Shown one piece after another: positions 22,801-33,446 of a stretch of 64,000 nt of DNA. Each line of letters starts with the position of its first letter. The first letter of the stretch is position 1. The notes under the pieces were generated by a model. It ran no database searches. It saw nothing but the letters and a program-made list of their open reading frames with translations, and was not told where the DNA came from. This DNA is from Macrostomum hystrix (lineage: Eukaryota; Platyhelminthes; Macrostomidae). The position numbers were made by a program, and so were the translations under genes. The DNA lies in the NCBI GenBank assembly GCA_950097015.1, contig CATNEN010000039.1, forward strand, positions 18,965,501 to 19,029,500, given 5' to 3'.

Positions 22801-25800
22801 GAGGGAGGGTGAATGCTCAAATTGAGGATCTGGGAGAGGGAGGGTGAATGCTCAAACTGAGGATCTGGGAGAGGTAGGGTGACTGCTCAAATTGAGGATC
22901 TGGGAGAGGGTGGGTGACAGCTGACATAAGGAGACTGGAATAAAAGCTAATATCGTGTAGGATAAAGGATGAATTGCACCTATACTTATCCCAATGACTA
23001 AACAGAAACTACCTGAGGCTAGTAACACACTTTTTAACTAAGGCAGGATGGACTTTTAATAAGACTAAGCACAAGAGCAAATTAGCAAATTACCAAAAAT
23101 GATTTCTTTTTATATTTGTCATGTCAGATGAATCGTATTCACTCGATAATAAAATTAATATGTGAATCATGCCATAATTGCAGCATTAACGATTCCAGCT
23201 ACATCTCTGCTGCGATTATAAATATATCCTCTTGCTTTCCTCCTTTTGCAAAAGCCGTAGCTTCGATTCTAGCCAAAGCTCTAGCTTCGATTCTAGCCAA
23301 AGCTCTAGCTTCGATTCTAGCCAAAGCTCTAGCTTCAATTCTAGCCAAAGCCGTAGCTTCGATTCTAGCCAAAGCTCTAGCTTCGATTCTAGCCAAAGCT
23401 CTAGCTTCAATTCTAGCCAAAGCCCTAGCTTCGATTCTAACCAAAGCTCTAGCTTCGATTCTAGCCAAACCTCTAGCTTCGATTCTAACCAAAGCTCTAG
23501 CTTCGCTTCTAACCAAAGCTCTAGCTTCGATTCTAACCAAAGCTCTAGCTTCGATTCTAACCAGAGCTCTAGCTTCGATTCTAGCCAAAGCTCTAGCTTC
23601 GATTCTAACCAAAGCACTAGCTTTGATTCTCCGTGCAAAAAATCAGCACTTACCTCTGTGCACTTTTCAGTTTGCAAGCAAATTAAGCTAAAAAGCAAAT
23701 CAAATACTCTTCTGTTTTAAACGATCAAGTTTTACTCACAAATCCACAGACGGAGAACCACGCTTCGCATCTCTACCCTTGTCCTTGAGCTGATCGTTGC
23801 GTTGAAAGCTTTCGTAGCGCTGATGCATTGCTCGAAATGTAGTGACGTACTGAACATCCCGCAGCGCCTCCCAGTGATTCTCCATCACGTGCATAATTAG
23901 CGATCTAATACTCTCCGTGCTGATGAAATCGAATAGTTCAATAATGGCCGAATTGATGAGATTGTAGCGCGGTCCATTGCGATGAAACAGAGCTATAATT
24001 GGCCGGAATAGAGCATTCTTAGTCAGGTAGCGATTGTAGAATTCGTCTTTCAAGCCGACCACCCGGCGAAATAGTTTTAGCGCGCCCAGTACTAGGAAAG
24101 AGTGACGCGACCCCAATAGAACTAGGACGCGCCGAATCAGATCCTTGGCTAGCACCAGATTCTTGACGTGATAAGTGTGCTGCTCGATACAGAATGCCAA
24201 CAGGTCAAGAATGTGATAGAGCAGCTGTGCTGTCCTATAGCCATCTTTTAATGGCGTCTCTTCGTGAGTATTGCTGTTCAATGGCGCCAGTAGGGTTGGC
24301 ATAGCGCGCTGATAGAAATAGCGCAGGAATTCTGTCTTCTCGGCCGCACTGCGCTGGTACATCTGAATAGTTAAACAGTGCCAGCTTTTAGTCTGTGCAA
24401 GTCTAGCAGTCAACATAGTACACTGGGAATACACCGCACTCAGATGCGTATGAGTTGAAAATAATATGAGAAGTCTGAGTTGAGAACTATCTAGGTTGAG
24501 AACTATCTAGGTTGAGAACTGTCTGAGATGAGAACTATCTAGGTTGAGAACTGTCTGAGTTGAGAACTATCTAGGTTGAGAACTGTCTGAGTTGAGAACT
24601 ATCTAGGTTGAGAACTGTCTGAGATGAGAACTATCTAGGTTGAGAACTGTCTGAGTTGAGAACTATCTAGGTTGAGAACTGTCTGAGTTGAGAACTATCT
24701 AGGTTGAGAACTGTCTGAGTTGAGAACTATCTAGGTGGAGAACTATCTAGTTGAGAACTATCTGAGTTGAGAATTATCTATGTTAAGAACTGTCTAGGTT
24801 GAGAATTGTATGAGTTGAGAACTATCTAGGTTGAGAACTGTCTGAGTTAAGAACCATCTAGGTTGAGAACTGTCTGAGTTGAGAACTATCTAGGTTGAGA
24901 ACTGTCTGAGTTGAGAACTATCTAGGTTGAGAACTATCTAGGTTGAGAACTGTCTGAGTTGAGAACTGTCTGAGTTGAGAACTATCTAGGTTGAGAACTG
25001 TCTGAGTTGAGAACTATCTAGGTTGAGAACTGTCTGAGTTGAGAACTATCTAGTTGAGAACTGTCTGAGTTGAGAACTATCTAGGTTGAGAACTGTCTGA
25101 GTTGAGAACTATCTAGGTTGAGAACTGTCTGAGTTGAGAACTATCTAGGTGGAGAACTATCTAGTTGAGAACTGTCTGAGTTGAGAACCATCTAGGTTGA
25201 GAACTGTCTGAGTTGAGAACTATCTTGGTTGAGAACTATCTAGGTGGAGAACTATCTAGGTTGAGAACTATCTAGGTTGAGAACTGTCTAGTTGAGAACT
25301 GTCTGAGTTGAGAACCATCTAGGTTGAGAACTGTCTGAGTTGAGAACTATCTTGGTTGAGAACTATCTAGGTTGAGAACTGTCTAGTTGAGAACTGTCTG
25401 AGTTGAGAACTATCTAGTTGAGAACTGTCTGAGTTGAGAACTATCTAGGTTGAGAACTATCTAGGTTGAGAACTGTCTAGTTGAGAACTGTCTGAGTTGA
25501 GAACCATCTAGGTTGAGAACTGTCTGAGTTGAGAACTATCTTGGTTGAGAACTATCTAGGTTGAGAACTGTCTAGTTGAGAACTGTCTGAGTTGAGAACT
25601 ATCTAGGTTGAGAACTGTCTGAGTTGAGAACTATCTAGGTTGAGAACTGTCTGAGTTGAGAACTATCTAGTTGAGAACTGTCTGAGTTGAGAACTATCTA
25701 GGTTGAGAACTGTCTGAGTTGAGAACTATCTAGGTTGAGAACTGTCTGAGTTGAGAACCATCTAGGTTGAGAACTGTCTGAGTTGAGAACTATCTAGGTT

Positions 25801-28348
25801 GAGAACTATCTAGGTTGAGAACTGTCTAGTTGAGAACTGTCTGAGTTGAGAACTATCTAGTTGAGAACTGTCTGAGTTGAGAACTATCTAGGTTGAGAAC
25901 TGTCTGAGTTGAGAACTATCTAGGTTGAGAACTGTCTGAGTTGAGAACTATCTAGTTGAGAACTGTCTGAGTTGAGAACCATCTAGGTTGAGAACTGTCT
26001 GAGTTGAGAACTATCTAGGTTGAGAACTGTCTGAGTTGAGAACCATCTAGGTTGAGAACTGTCTGAGTTGAGAACTATCTAGGTTGAGAACTATCTAGGT
26101 TGAGAACTGTCTAGGTTGAGAACTGTCTGAGTTGAGAACCATCTAGGTTGAGAACTGTCTGAGTTGAGAACCATCTAGGTTGAGAACTGTCTGAGTTGAG
26201 AACTATCTAGGTTTAGAATTATCTGAGTTGAGTTTTAAAAGTATGTAAAATTTTTTAAACAGCTTTTCATAAGCGTCTTAGGCAAAAAAAATCTAGAATA
26301 TTCGAAAAAACGCGAAATAAAAAAAAATTAGACTCACATTTAGAGGCTGGCTATTGGTTAGCATAGACTCCGGATCAACCAGAATACGAATTAATCCTGC
26401 TAATCTCAAAGCGTCGCCCATCTCCGGATCAGGATCTGAGCACATCTGCTGAATGAGCACATTAATAAGCAGGTGCTGATTATCTAAGCTGGCCTCCTTA
26501 AGCATGTGATCTCGCAATAGAACTGGCGAATGATCAACAAAAGCGAATAGGATGTCAGTCAGTGCTGAGCGCAGTTGAGCACAGGACTGAGCATAGAGTG
26601 GTGTGAGACACTCCAAAGCCTGCTGCTGCATCAGGCTCTTGAAGAACATATCCTTCTCCGGTGGCTCTAGTAGGCAGGAGAAGTTGCACAATTCTTTCAG
26701 GAACAGAGTCAGCTCAAGCCTTCGCTCGGCACTGTTAGACTTGTCTCGCAGGCAGGCGAATAGCATTGTCATTAGCCGGTCGTCATTATTAATAGAAGTG
26801 AGAATGCTGACTTTGTTTAAAAATAGAAAAGAAGTCAGCTCAGAGAACTGATTGTCGTCGAACATGCTAGGCGTGGGCAATATGCAGTCCTGAATGTACT
26901 GCACCCTGAATGTCTGGTGGATCTTGGCGCGCAGCTCCGCCTTCTGGATTGGCAGCACCTCGCAGTGACGCGAGCGGTGAATGAGAAACTCGCGATGATT
27001 GGCTTTGTCCGGCTTGGCCGGGTCGTACTCCAGGATGCCGATGACATCTAGGATGACGTCATCAGCGAACATCACCTCGAAAAGGGATTTGTTGTTTAGG
27101 AAGAACACGTTGCGAATCACTTCGTGAAGCTGGCCGAGGCTCTTCCGATCGTCCGCCTCTTCGGCCTGGGCGGATGGGATTAAGGGGAGAATCTTTTATG
27201 TGGCGTCAGAAAGGATTCGAACTCTGTACCTTCAACTTTTACGCATTCAACTTATTTAACAATAGTTATAGATCCCAAAAGCTTCTAAATAATTAGAATC
27301 CCAAAAAGACTGAAGATCCTAGAAATCCCTAGAATTTACCCAAGATACTAAATAATCTTGAAAATCTACTAAAAAACACAACTCTAAACCACTTGCTTAA
27401 GACACGAATAATATAGCCAAAAATTTTAATCACAAAACAAATAAATATCCTAATTGCAGGAGGGCTGCGGGCAATGGCACATCATTTAGTGACACTGGAC
27501 CCACAGCCAGCGAGGAGGCAATTCTGCCCATTTCGCTGACTTCAGTGCACGCAGGCACACGCTCACACAGGCGTGTACATCTGCCCTGGCTTTCTCATTG
27601 TAAGGCAGTGTACACTTCACTGCGCCTTGGAGGTTGGCCCTCAAGGGCGTGAAACCAAATGAAGACAAACATAAGTAGTAAAAATCTATTAAGAATATCA
27701 TCAGAAATGCTAAAATTGACAGAATGCTCATAAATGGCATTTATATGTTACCTGTCTAAACAGGTCGGTGCAGACGCGCCTGAGATAGCCCTGTCTGAGC
27801 AGGGAGCTAACTAGTCTGTCCCGTTTGCTAACAATTGATATAACGGTGGGCGAAGCCACCACTTTGACTAGGTCGGCTAGCCAGGACAGCTCGCACGGCG
27901 GCAGGACGGGATTATCGGCCGCGGGAGGTTGGCCGCCGCAGGCGGAGCCGCTCTCGCTCTCCGTATCGTCGCCCTCCTCCGGATTATCCTCGTCGACAAC
28001 ATCCTGGGTGATCTCAACAGACGGATCTTTGCCCTGAACTGAGCAGATTTTGCCCCAGATCTCATCGCAGCCATCCTTCTCTTGAAAGCTCAACGCCAGG
28101 TCCATCGACTCAGCCTCGGACCAGACAATGAGGGTCTCCTGCTGCTTCTGATAGGCTGTGTCAGGCTGAATTCGAGACTCCAATAGGGTGGAACCGTCGG
28201 CTTCTGACACAACTAGCAGGGCGATGCCATTGAGTGATTCGACAAACACTGAGCTCACGTGACCCGTGCCCTTGTCGTCCCATTGGCGCTCCTCATTTAG
28301 CATGTAGAGTTTAACGCGTCGCCTTGTGGTTGCTCCATTCTCAGTCAT
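18861..28348 (-). CDS. PPP4R3: Serine/threonine-protein phosphatase 4 regulatory subunit 3 (SMEK/falafel)
   Basis: The scaffold subunit of protein phosphatase 4. It recruits substrates with its EVH1-like domain, and in other animals acts in DNA-damage response, insulin/FOXO signalling and neuroblast division. I reconstructed four exons: 28348-27752, 27165-26338, 24362-23740 and 19848-18861. All introns are GT-AG and the phases agree (0, 0, 2). The sum is 3036 nt, or 1011 aa plus stop. Residues 8-105 are the EVH1/WH1-like domain ([34 protein letters not shown]). From about 165 to 680 come the SMK-1/DUF625 and ARM-like helices ([38 protein letters not shown]). The C-terminus has DEENWFD, LVDYPDD, long acidic runs and a KRQR motif that may be a nuclear signal. 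Vertebrate proteins are about 820-850 aa; the extra length here is poly-Ala and low-complexity sequence in the last exon. Introns 2 and 3 are packed with minisatellites. Confidence 0.94.
20085..20345. repeat. 24-bp AT-rich minisatellite in PPP4R3 intron 3
   Basis: About 11 copies with the core AATCCCAATTTCTAAAATC plus TTTAG. It lies in the last intron of PPP4R3. Confidence 0.85.
21070..21616. mobile_element. hAT-type MITE carrying a 16-bp minisatellite
   Basis: The left terminus CAGGAGTCGGCAACCTTATA and the right terminus (read inward) CATGGGTCGGCAACCTCCGG are inverted copies of the typical hAT end. Both continue into CCCGCGGGC. The flanking 8-mers ACCTTGAG (21062-21069) and CCCTAGAG (21617-21624) match at 6 of 8 positions, which fits an aged 8-bp target duplication with a central TA or TT. 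The element encodes no protein. Its interior is the GAGACAGGGGAGAGAT array. It lies in intron 3 of PPP4R3. Confidence 0.75.
21170..21520. repeat. 16-bp minisatellite inside the hAT MITE
   Basis: About 21 copies of GAGACAGGGGAGAGAT (with GGT variants), the exact reverse complement of the unit at 13198-14655. Confidence 0.93.
22190..22915. repeat. 36-bp minisatellite in PPP4R3 intron 3
   Basis: About 20 copies with the core GATCTGGGAGAGGGAGGGTG followed by ACTGCTCAAACTGAG. It is purine-rich on the plus strand, so pyrimidine-rich on the transcribed PPP4R3 strand. Confidence 0.92.
23250..23625. repeat. 24-bp minisatellite in PPP4R3 intron 3
   Basis: About 16 copies with the core CTAGCTTCGATTCTAGCC plus AAAGCT. 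It begins about 115 nt after the exon-3 donor. GCTTCGATTCTAGC matches the reverse complement of the first unit of the array at 3225, so the arrays belong to one superfamily. Frames on both strands (137-191 codons) are artefacts of a 24-base stop-free unit. Confidence 0.92.
23740..24362 (-). CDS. PPP4R3: PPP4R3 exon 3 (ARM repeats)
   Basis: 623 nt, starting in phase 0 after AACTATTCAG and ending in phase 2 at GGATTT|GTGAGT. It encodes [18 protein letters not shown] through the conserved [10 protein letters not shown] and [15 protein letters not shown] blocks. Reading past the donor gives an immediate TGA, so splicing is required. Confidence 0.93.
24470..26235. repeat. 16-bp/32-bp dimeric minisatellite filling PPP4R3 intron 2
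   Basis: Two 16-mers, TTGAGAACTATCTAGG and TTGAGAACTGTCTGAG, alternate as a 32-bp dimer for about 1.77 kb (around 110 monomers). Occasional AA or BB steps and 2-base deletions (TCTAGTTGAG) mark recombination points. It takes up nearly all of the 1975-bp intron. Confidence 0.94.
26338..27165 (-). CDS. PPP4R3: PPP4R3 exon 2 (SMK-1 / ARM repeats)
   Basis: 276 codons, phase 0 at both ends. The acceptor is CATCCGCCCAG|GCC and the donor AAT|GTGAGT. It starts with [15 protein letters not shown], which continues the helix begun by LFRQ in exon 1, so no exon is missing between them. It carries the conserved [19 protein letters not shown] block. Confidence 0.94.
27190..27250 (-). repeat. tRNA-like SINE remnant in PPP4R3 intron 1
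   Basis: On the minus strand GAAGGTACAGAGTTCGAATC carries a good RNA polymerase III B box (GAGTTCGAATCC) within a tRNA-like arm. There is no complete cloverleaf. It sits about 25-85 nt upstream of the exon-2 acceptor. Confidence 0.4.
27458..27655 (-). mobile_element. tRNA-derived SINE, 5'-truncated copy (SINE family 1)
   Basis: This copy is homologous to the body of the fuller copy at 57625-57915. The shared plus-strand blocks are GGAGGCAATTCTGCCCATTT, GTGTACATCTGCCCTG and CCTTGGAGGTTGGCCCT. The tRNA-like head is missing. It lies in intron 1 of PPP4R3, inserted with the minus orientation. Confidence 0.75.
27752..28348 (-). CDS. PPP4R3: PPP4R3 exon 1 (EVH1-like domain)
   Basis: This exon encodes residues 1-199, from the ATG at 28348 to LFRQ. 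The donor is CAG|GTAACA at 27751. It holds the whole EVH1-like domain and an acidic Ser/Glu-rich linker before the SMK-1 region. The bases before the ATG are TTGCAAG, so a trans-splice or 5'-UTR intron acceptor right at the start codon is possible. Confidence 0.94.
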
Positions 28349-30467
28349 CTTGCAATTATGACCAAGATCTTCAAATGATTTATTTTATTGTAGTAAGCAA
28401 CGAAGCAAAAGGCAAACACAGGTGAAGTTCAGCTTTTGTTGACTAAACTAGTAGACAATGACCATTTATCGATGATGCTGCTGCAAAGAAAAATTGCAGA
28501 CACTCATATTTAAAATTAATTCTTAGTAGGGCATCTTACAATAGGCCCACTTTTTTATATAAAATTGATGAATAAATTAAGAGTTAAACCAATGCCAGCA
28601 ATTGATATAAAAACAAGCATTGCAATTTGCAATTAGTGCATAATAAATTTGCTAATGACAAAAACAATTTTAAGAAAAGAAATGTTTACTAAAATATAGA
28701 GTAATATAAGTTATAATTTACATTTTTAATGACATATTCTTCTTTTCATTTAGAAACAAAAAAGTATAACCAAGTTAAAAATGACTATATTATCTAAAAA
28801 TCTTTTTTTGCATATCGATACAAACTTAACAATACTTAACGCAAAAAGTAAGACTTAAACTTCTTACTCGTATAATGGTTTTAAAGGCAATTGTCTAGTT
28901 TAATAACAAATAAAGTCCAGTGTTACATCTAAGGGGGTGTTGATCTTGCTTGTCTGAGTTAAGACACCTCACTCATCAAAATTGGTCAAGTAATGAAAAA
29001 ATTATAACACTTTTCGATCAACATTTTAGTTGTTTTCATGTATTTTTCCCAAATGGGGCTGTGATCCAGATCACCGGATAGATTTGACTTCGAAAACAAA
29101 AAATTGCAATAACTAATATATTTTTTAATGGATTTAAAAAATTCCAAAAGCAAATAGTTCAGTTTTTCTTTATCTACGCTATGGTATGTATATACATTCT
29201 ATTAACACTTAGTATTAAAGTATTAAATTTTGATTTTACATTGAATAGGATTACTATGCTGATAAGATGTGTTAATTTGTTTATAATATAAAACTCTGTT
29301 GGCTTTAAAGAAGTGGCAAAGCCATACCTATTCTGTAGCTTAACAAATACATGTCACCACATAGACATCAATTTACTATTTACAGTCAATTGCAAAAGCC
29401 ATCTGAAATGCATAACGGGGGTAAATTATAGAAACAGGTTTCCATGAGATTCTGCTAAAGGAAAATAAAAAGGTTTGAGTATGTCATATTCTACATAAAA
29501 TTCTAGGTTAAATTTTAATGGGATACACTTGGCAAACACTATAAACAATGATTGAAAAAAAGAAAATGAAAATTTCAACCAAAAAATTGCAAAGTAAAAA
29601 AACTGTCTTTTACTAAAAAAGAATTGTTAACATTGATTTTTATATCCTCTTTCTTAATTTTTAATTTGTTTATTTCAGTATCAATGCATTAGTAAAATCT
29701 TTAAGTTCTATGTAAGGTAGTTTTTCTCAATTTTGATCACATAGCAAATACTTTAAAAAATAACAAACTTTAGCACAGTATAACTTTTTTGTTTTTGCAC
29801 TAATTGTAGCATATAAACACTTGTTGTAAAGTAAATTTTATCTTCTTTCTATTGATAGTAGGATTTTTTTAAACAAAAAAATTTTTTTTTGTCATCAGAA
29901 CATAGCATTGTTTTTTATCTTTTTTCATTTTTTCATTTTTTTCTCTCACTAGAGTCCCTAACTTAGGTTTTAAAATTAATATTTATTGTCAGAAACTTAT
30001 AGAATATAAAATTCATAAGGTTTTTACCAAAAAATAGTTCTTTTAATGACTTATAAACAAGACTTAGGGTTATGAGAGCTTTGACTTTTACTCAAATAGT
30101 CATACTAAAAGTTGTAAATTAAAATAGTTTATAGGCCTACAACTAGTAAACTAGAGTAGGCCTAAATATACCTTAGATTAGTTAAAAATAAAATAAAATA
30201 AAATAAAATAAATAATAAAACAAAAGGAAATAATTTGCTAAGTATTGGTTCTGGTGGTTCCAACTTGTTCTAAAATCTAGAATAAAAAGGCAATTGATTA
30301 GCCATTATTATACATTTTTATAGCTAGCTATAGAGGTAGCAAAATGTAACTAAACAATTTAGACACATGAACTATATTTACAGCACTGAGTTAGCTATTA
30401 TTTTTATACTATACTAGTGACTAGACTAGCTAGCAGGTTTTATTGGCAAATTTCATATATAAATATA
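28349..30467. other. AT-rich intergenic region between divergent genes
   Basis: This separates the 5' ends of PPP4R3 (minus) and the EFCAB6-like gene (plus). It is very AT-rich, with an (AAAAT)n microsatellite near 30185-30215. I see no coding frame. It presumably contains promoters for one or both genes, but no specific motif is convincing. Confidence 0.5.
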
Positions 30468-30941
30468 TATAGTCCGGTCCCAGGTCATTTTGGTGACAAG
30501 ACATTTCAGTGACAGTCATTTCGGTGACAGAATTGGTCAGTTTGGTGACAACTATCTTTACACCTAAATATGCTGAGAAAACAGCCTTCCACTATCCAGC
30601 AGCTGCACTCGCCTTGTCAATCCAAAACTTAATTAGGAACGAATAACTATTGAAACTATCAACTACTTATTAAATAATTTAATAATTTAACTCATTTAAA
30701 GTAAAACCCAGACTTAATCAGAGTGAGGCAGCTTCTTATTAATACTTATAGCATTATTTAATTAATACTTTATAAGTGTGCATAGTTAAAATGGAAGGCT
30801 GTTTTTTAGCATATTTAGGTGCAAAAATACGAGTAGTTGTCACCAATCTGACTAATTGTGTCACTGAAATGACTTGAGTTGTCACCGAAATGACTGTCAC
30901 CAAAATGTCTTGTCACTGAAATGACCTGGGACTTATAGTCC
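30468..30941. mobile_element. MITE with long terminal inverted repeats and 8-bp target duplication
   Basis: The element is 30476-30933 (458 bp), flanked on both sides by the perfect 8-mer TATAGTCC (30468-30475, 30934-30941). The terminal inverted repeats begin GTCCCAGGTCATTTTGGTGA on the left and GTCCCAGGTCATTTCAGTGA on the right. They extend about 120 bp with a few mismatches, through CACCTAAATATGCT and ACAGCCTTCCA. Each arm contains several copies of a CATTTYRGTGACA motif. There is no coding capacity. The 8-bp duplication suggests hAT-type mobilisation, though the termini are not the usual CAGGG. Confidence 0.85.
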
Positions 30942-31828
30942 ATATATATATAGCATGACAATGAGAAAAGCAGACAAATTTATATGATTTTTTTCAGCAG
31001 AACTAGGATAGATAACAGGTAAGATAGGGCTGATAGCCAGGCCAGGGTATGTGATGCTTAAATTTTAGAGCCTAAATTTATAGCTTATCTAAATTTTATT
31101 ACATTAAAGCTATACTATCGACGGTAGGCTAAGGCCATATATAGAAAATCATTGACAGGTTTGTAGGTTTTAAAAATTGTCAAAGTATACATTCATAGTA
31201 TAGACACCTCAATTATTTTAACATTGACATGCTGCTGCTGCTGCTGGAAATGAAGAGATAGGTAATGAATAGTTCTAACACGTCATGTATTTGTTTTGGT
31301 GCTCGAAATTCTGCTGATCTCTAAAGGCTACTTGCAAGCATACATTCTACTTTCATTTTGTAGCATATTTCGCATTTTGTAACATACGAAAAAAATACCG
31401 TCAAGATGGTTGCAATCATAGTATTCTAATTTGCTTCATTAGTAAGACAATCTACAAAGCCGACATATATTTCGAACAAATCTAAAAACTCACTAACTCA
31501 CTGAAGACTTACTGAGCAGTCCGTGATGGTATGAGAGGTAGATAGCGGTATATAAGAAGTGCGCGCAAAAATACAAGGAAAAGAGATTTTAAAAGACGTG
31601 AGAAAATAAATAGTAAAACAAAAGTAGAATTCCATAATTTGAGTTTAAAATTAAAAAGTTACTATTGATATTTTCATTATTTTTATATTATAAATTTAAA
31701 TAACATATTTGTACAAAAAGCATATGCGCTTTAAAAAACTTGTAACTATTGATGTTTAAAGTTTTTAACTTCGGTCAATTTTTTGGACACGCTCGATTTG
31801 TGCAGATAAATTTCTGCGATAGGATATA
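30942..31828. other. AT-rich region upstream of the EFCAB6-like gene
   Basis: Presumed promoter and 5' UTR of the plus-strand EFCAB6-like gene. A short (CTG)n run occurs near 31232. I cannot identify any element with confidence. Confidence 0.4.
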
Positions 31829-33446
31829 ATGCTTAGTGTTTCCGGAGCACATCAAGCAAATACTTCTGCTTCAGGAGGTGGTGGCCGCACTATGGCTGTC
31901 GCTTCAACAAGTCGAATTCCTCAGACAAGCGCTGTGGACCAAGCAATTTCGAAGCACGTTAAGGATAATTTCGAGGAGCTTTTGGCAGCATTCAAGGTAT
32001 ACGACATCGAGAACAATAATTCTGTAACAAAGGGTGAACTCCGCAGAATTATTGAGATCAATATCACACCAATAAACACAGCAGACTTCGGAAAAGTTCT
32101 CAAGAATGTTACAGTAAATCGCAATGGAAGCGTTCAGTATATGACTTTTCTCAAGTTTTACAAAGACCTTGGTCAGACCTCCTCACCGGAAAGCGAAAGC
32201 GACAAAAAGAAGCAGGCTGAAACAGCAAGTCTCAATGGAAAGAAGCCAATAGATCCGAACTTGAGCGCTGGTGAGATAGAAAAGTTATTGAAGAATTCTA
32301 TTGAATTAAACTTGCCCTCCGTTTTGCGCGGTTTTCGTCTCTTCGACTACAATCGCGACAGAAAAATCCAGTTTCATGAACTAAGAAAGATTCTGGAACA
32401 GTACTGTTTTCCGATGTCGAATGCTCAGTTTGAAAAGCTCTGGAACAGCATCGACTACTCAAAGATGGGCCTGATCGACTACATGGACTTCCTGGGTCGT
32501 CTGGGCATAGCTGTGCCAAATGCCGGCAGCAAAGGAGCCCCGCAGCGAACAGAAAGGAAGAAGCTTCAGCTTGGGTCCAGCGGAATGAACATGGACCAGC
32601 TAGAAGTTGAGTACCGTAGGCGTCTCAAGGAGCAGCACGGACTGTTGAAGAAGGCGTGTCTCGTAATTGACTCCAAGCACAGTGGATTGATGCCCATCAA
32701 GAATTTCAAAGCCATTTTAGATGAGTTTATCATCTCTGTGTCAGATCAGGAGTTTCACAAGCTAATGGAGAGATTCAGTGTCAAAGCCAGTCATGACATT
32801 CAGTGGTACGCCTTTCTACAAAAGTTCGTCGATCCGCAGAGTCTGAGCAATGGCCAGACTCTACCAATCAGACCCGGACACAAGGCCAACGTCATCCGTG
32901 GCTCTCATGTTGAAGCGAGTGTGCAGGACCTTATCCAACTGCTGTACAACCACATCCTCTCTGCGTACTCCTCGCTGCGGAACGCTTTCTTGCAGATCGA
33001 CATCAACAGAAAGGGCAAGATCACGATATCCGATTTCAGACGACTGATCCAGGGCTTCAAGTTTGAGTTGTCTGAGATGCAGATAAAAGAGATCATGATG
33101 CAGCTAGACCCTGAGCACACCGGCTTCATCACTTATCAGAAGTTCCTAGACATCTTTGAAGAGAAGGAATCCGCGGACGGCCACAAGTGGCTCATCAGCA
33201 GCCACAAGTACAACAAGGACACAAAGCCGGCTATTCTGGCGTGGAAGACTGTGGAGGACCTCCTTCAGCAGAAGATTGTGCTGCGATGGAAGAGCTTCAC
33301 AGCAGCACTAAAGCATTACGACTCAACGGGTACAGGCTACGTGAGCCCGTCAAACCTCAAGAAAGTGCTAGACAAAATCGCCATCCCACTGTCTGATGAG
33401 CACTACGATAGTCTACTCAAGAGGCTCAGCCACAAGACTGCAGACG
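31829..33446 (+). CDS. EFCAB6: EFCAB6-like exon 1
   Basis: Residues 1-539, from the ATG at 31829 to GCAGACG|GTGAGA. A Ser/Gly-rich N-terminus is followed by EF-like units including DIENNNSVTKGEL, DYNRDRKIQFHEL, DSKHSGLMPIKNF, DINRKGKITISDF and DPEHTGFITYQKF. It ends inside an EF loop that is completed by exon 2 (ADG + KVNYLEF). Confidence 0.88.

Noticed and set aside
23116-23720. Overlapping frames of 137-191 codons on both strands
   Set aside because: They follow from a 24-bp stop-free unit inside PPP4R3 intron 3.
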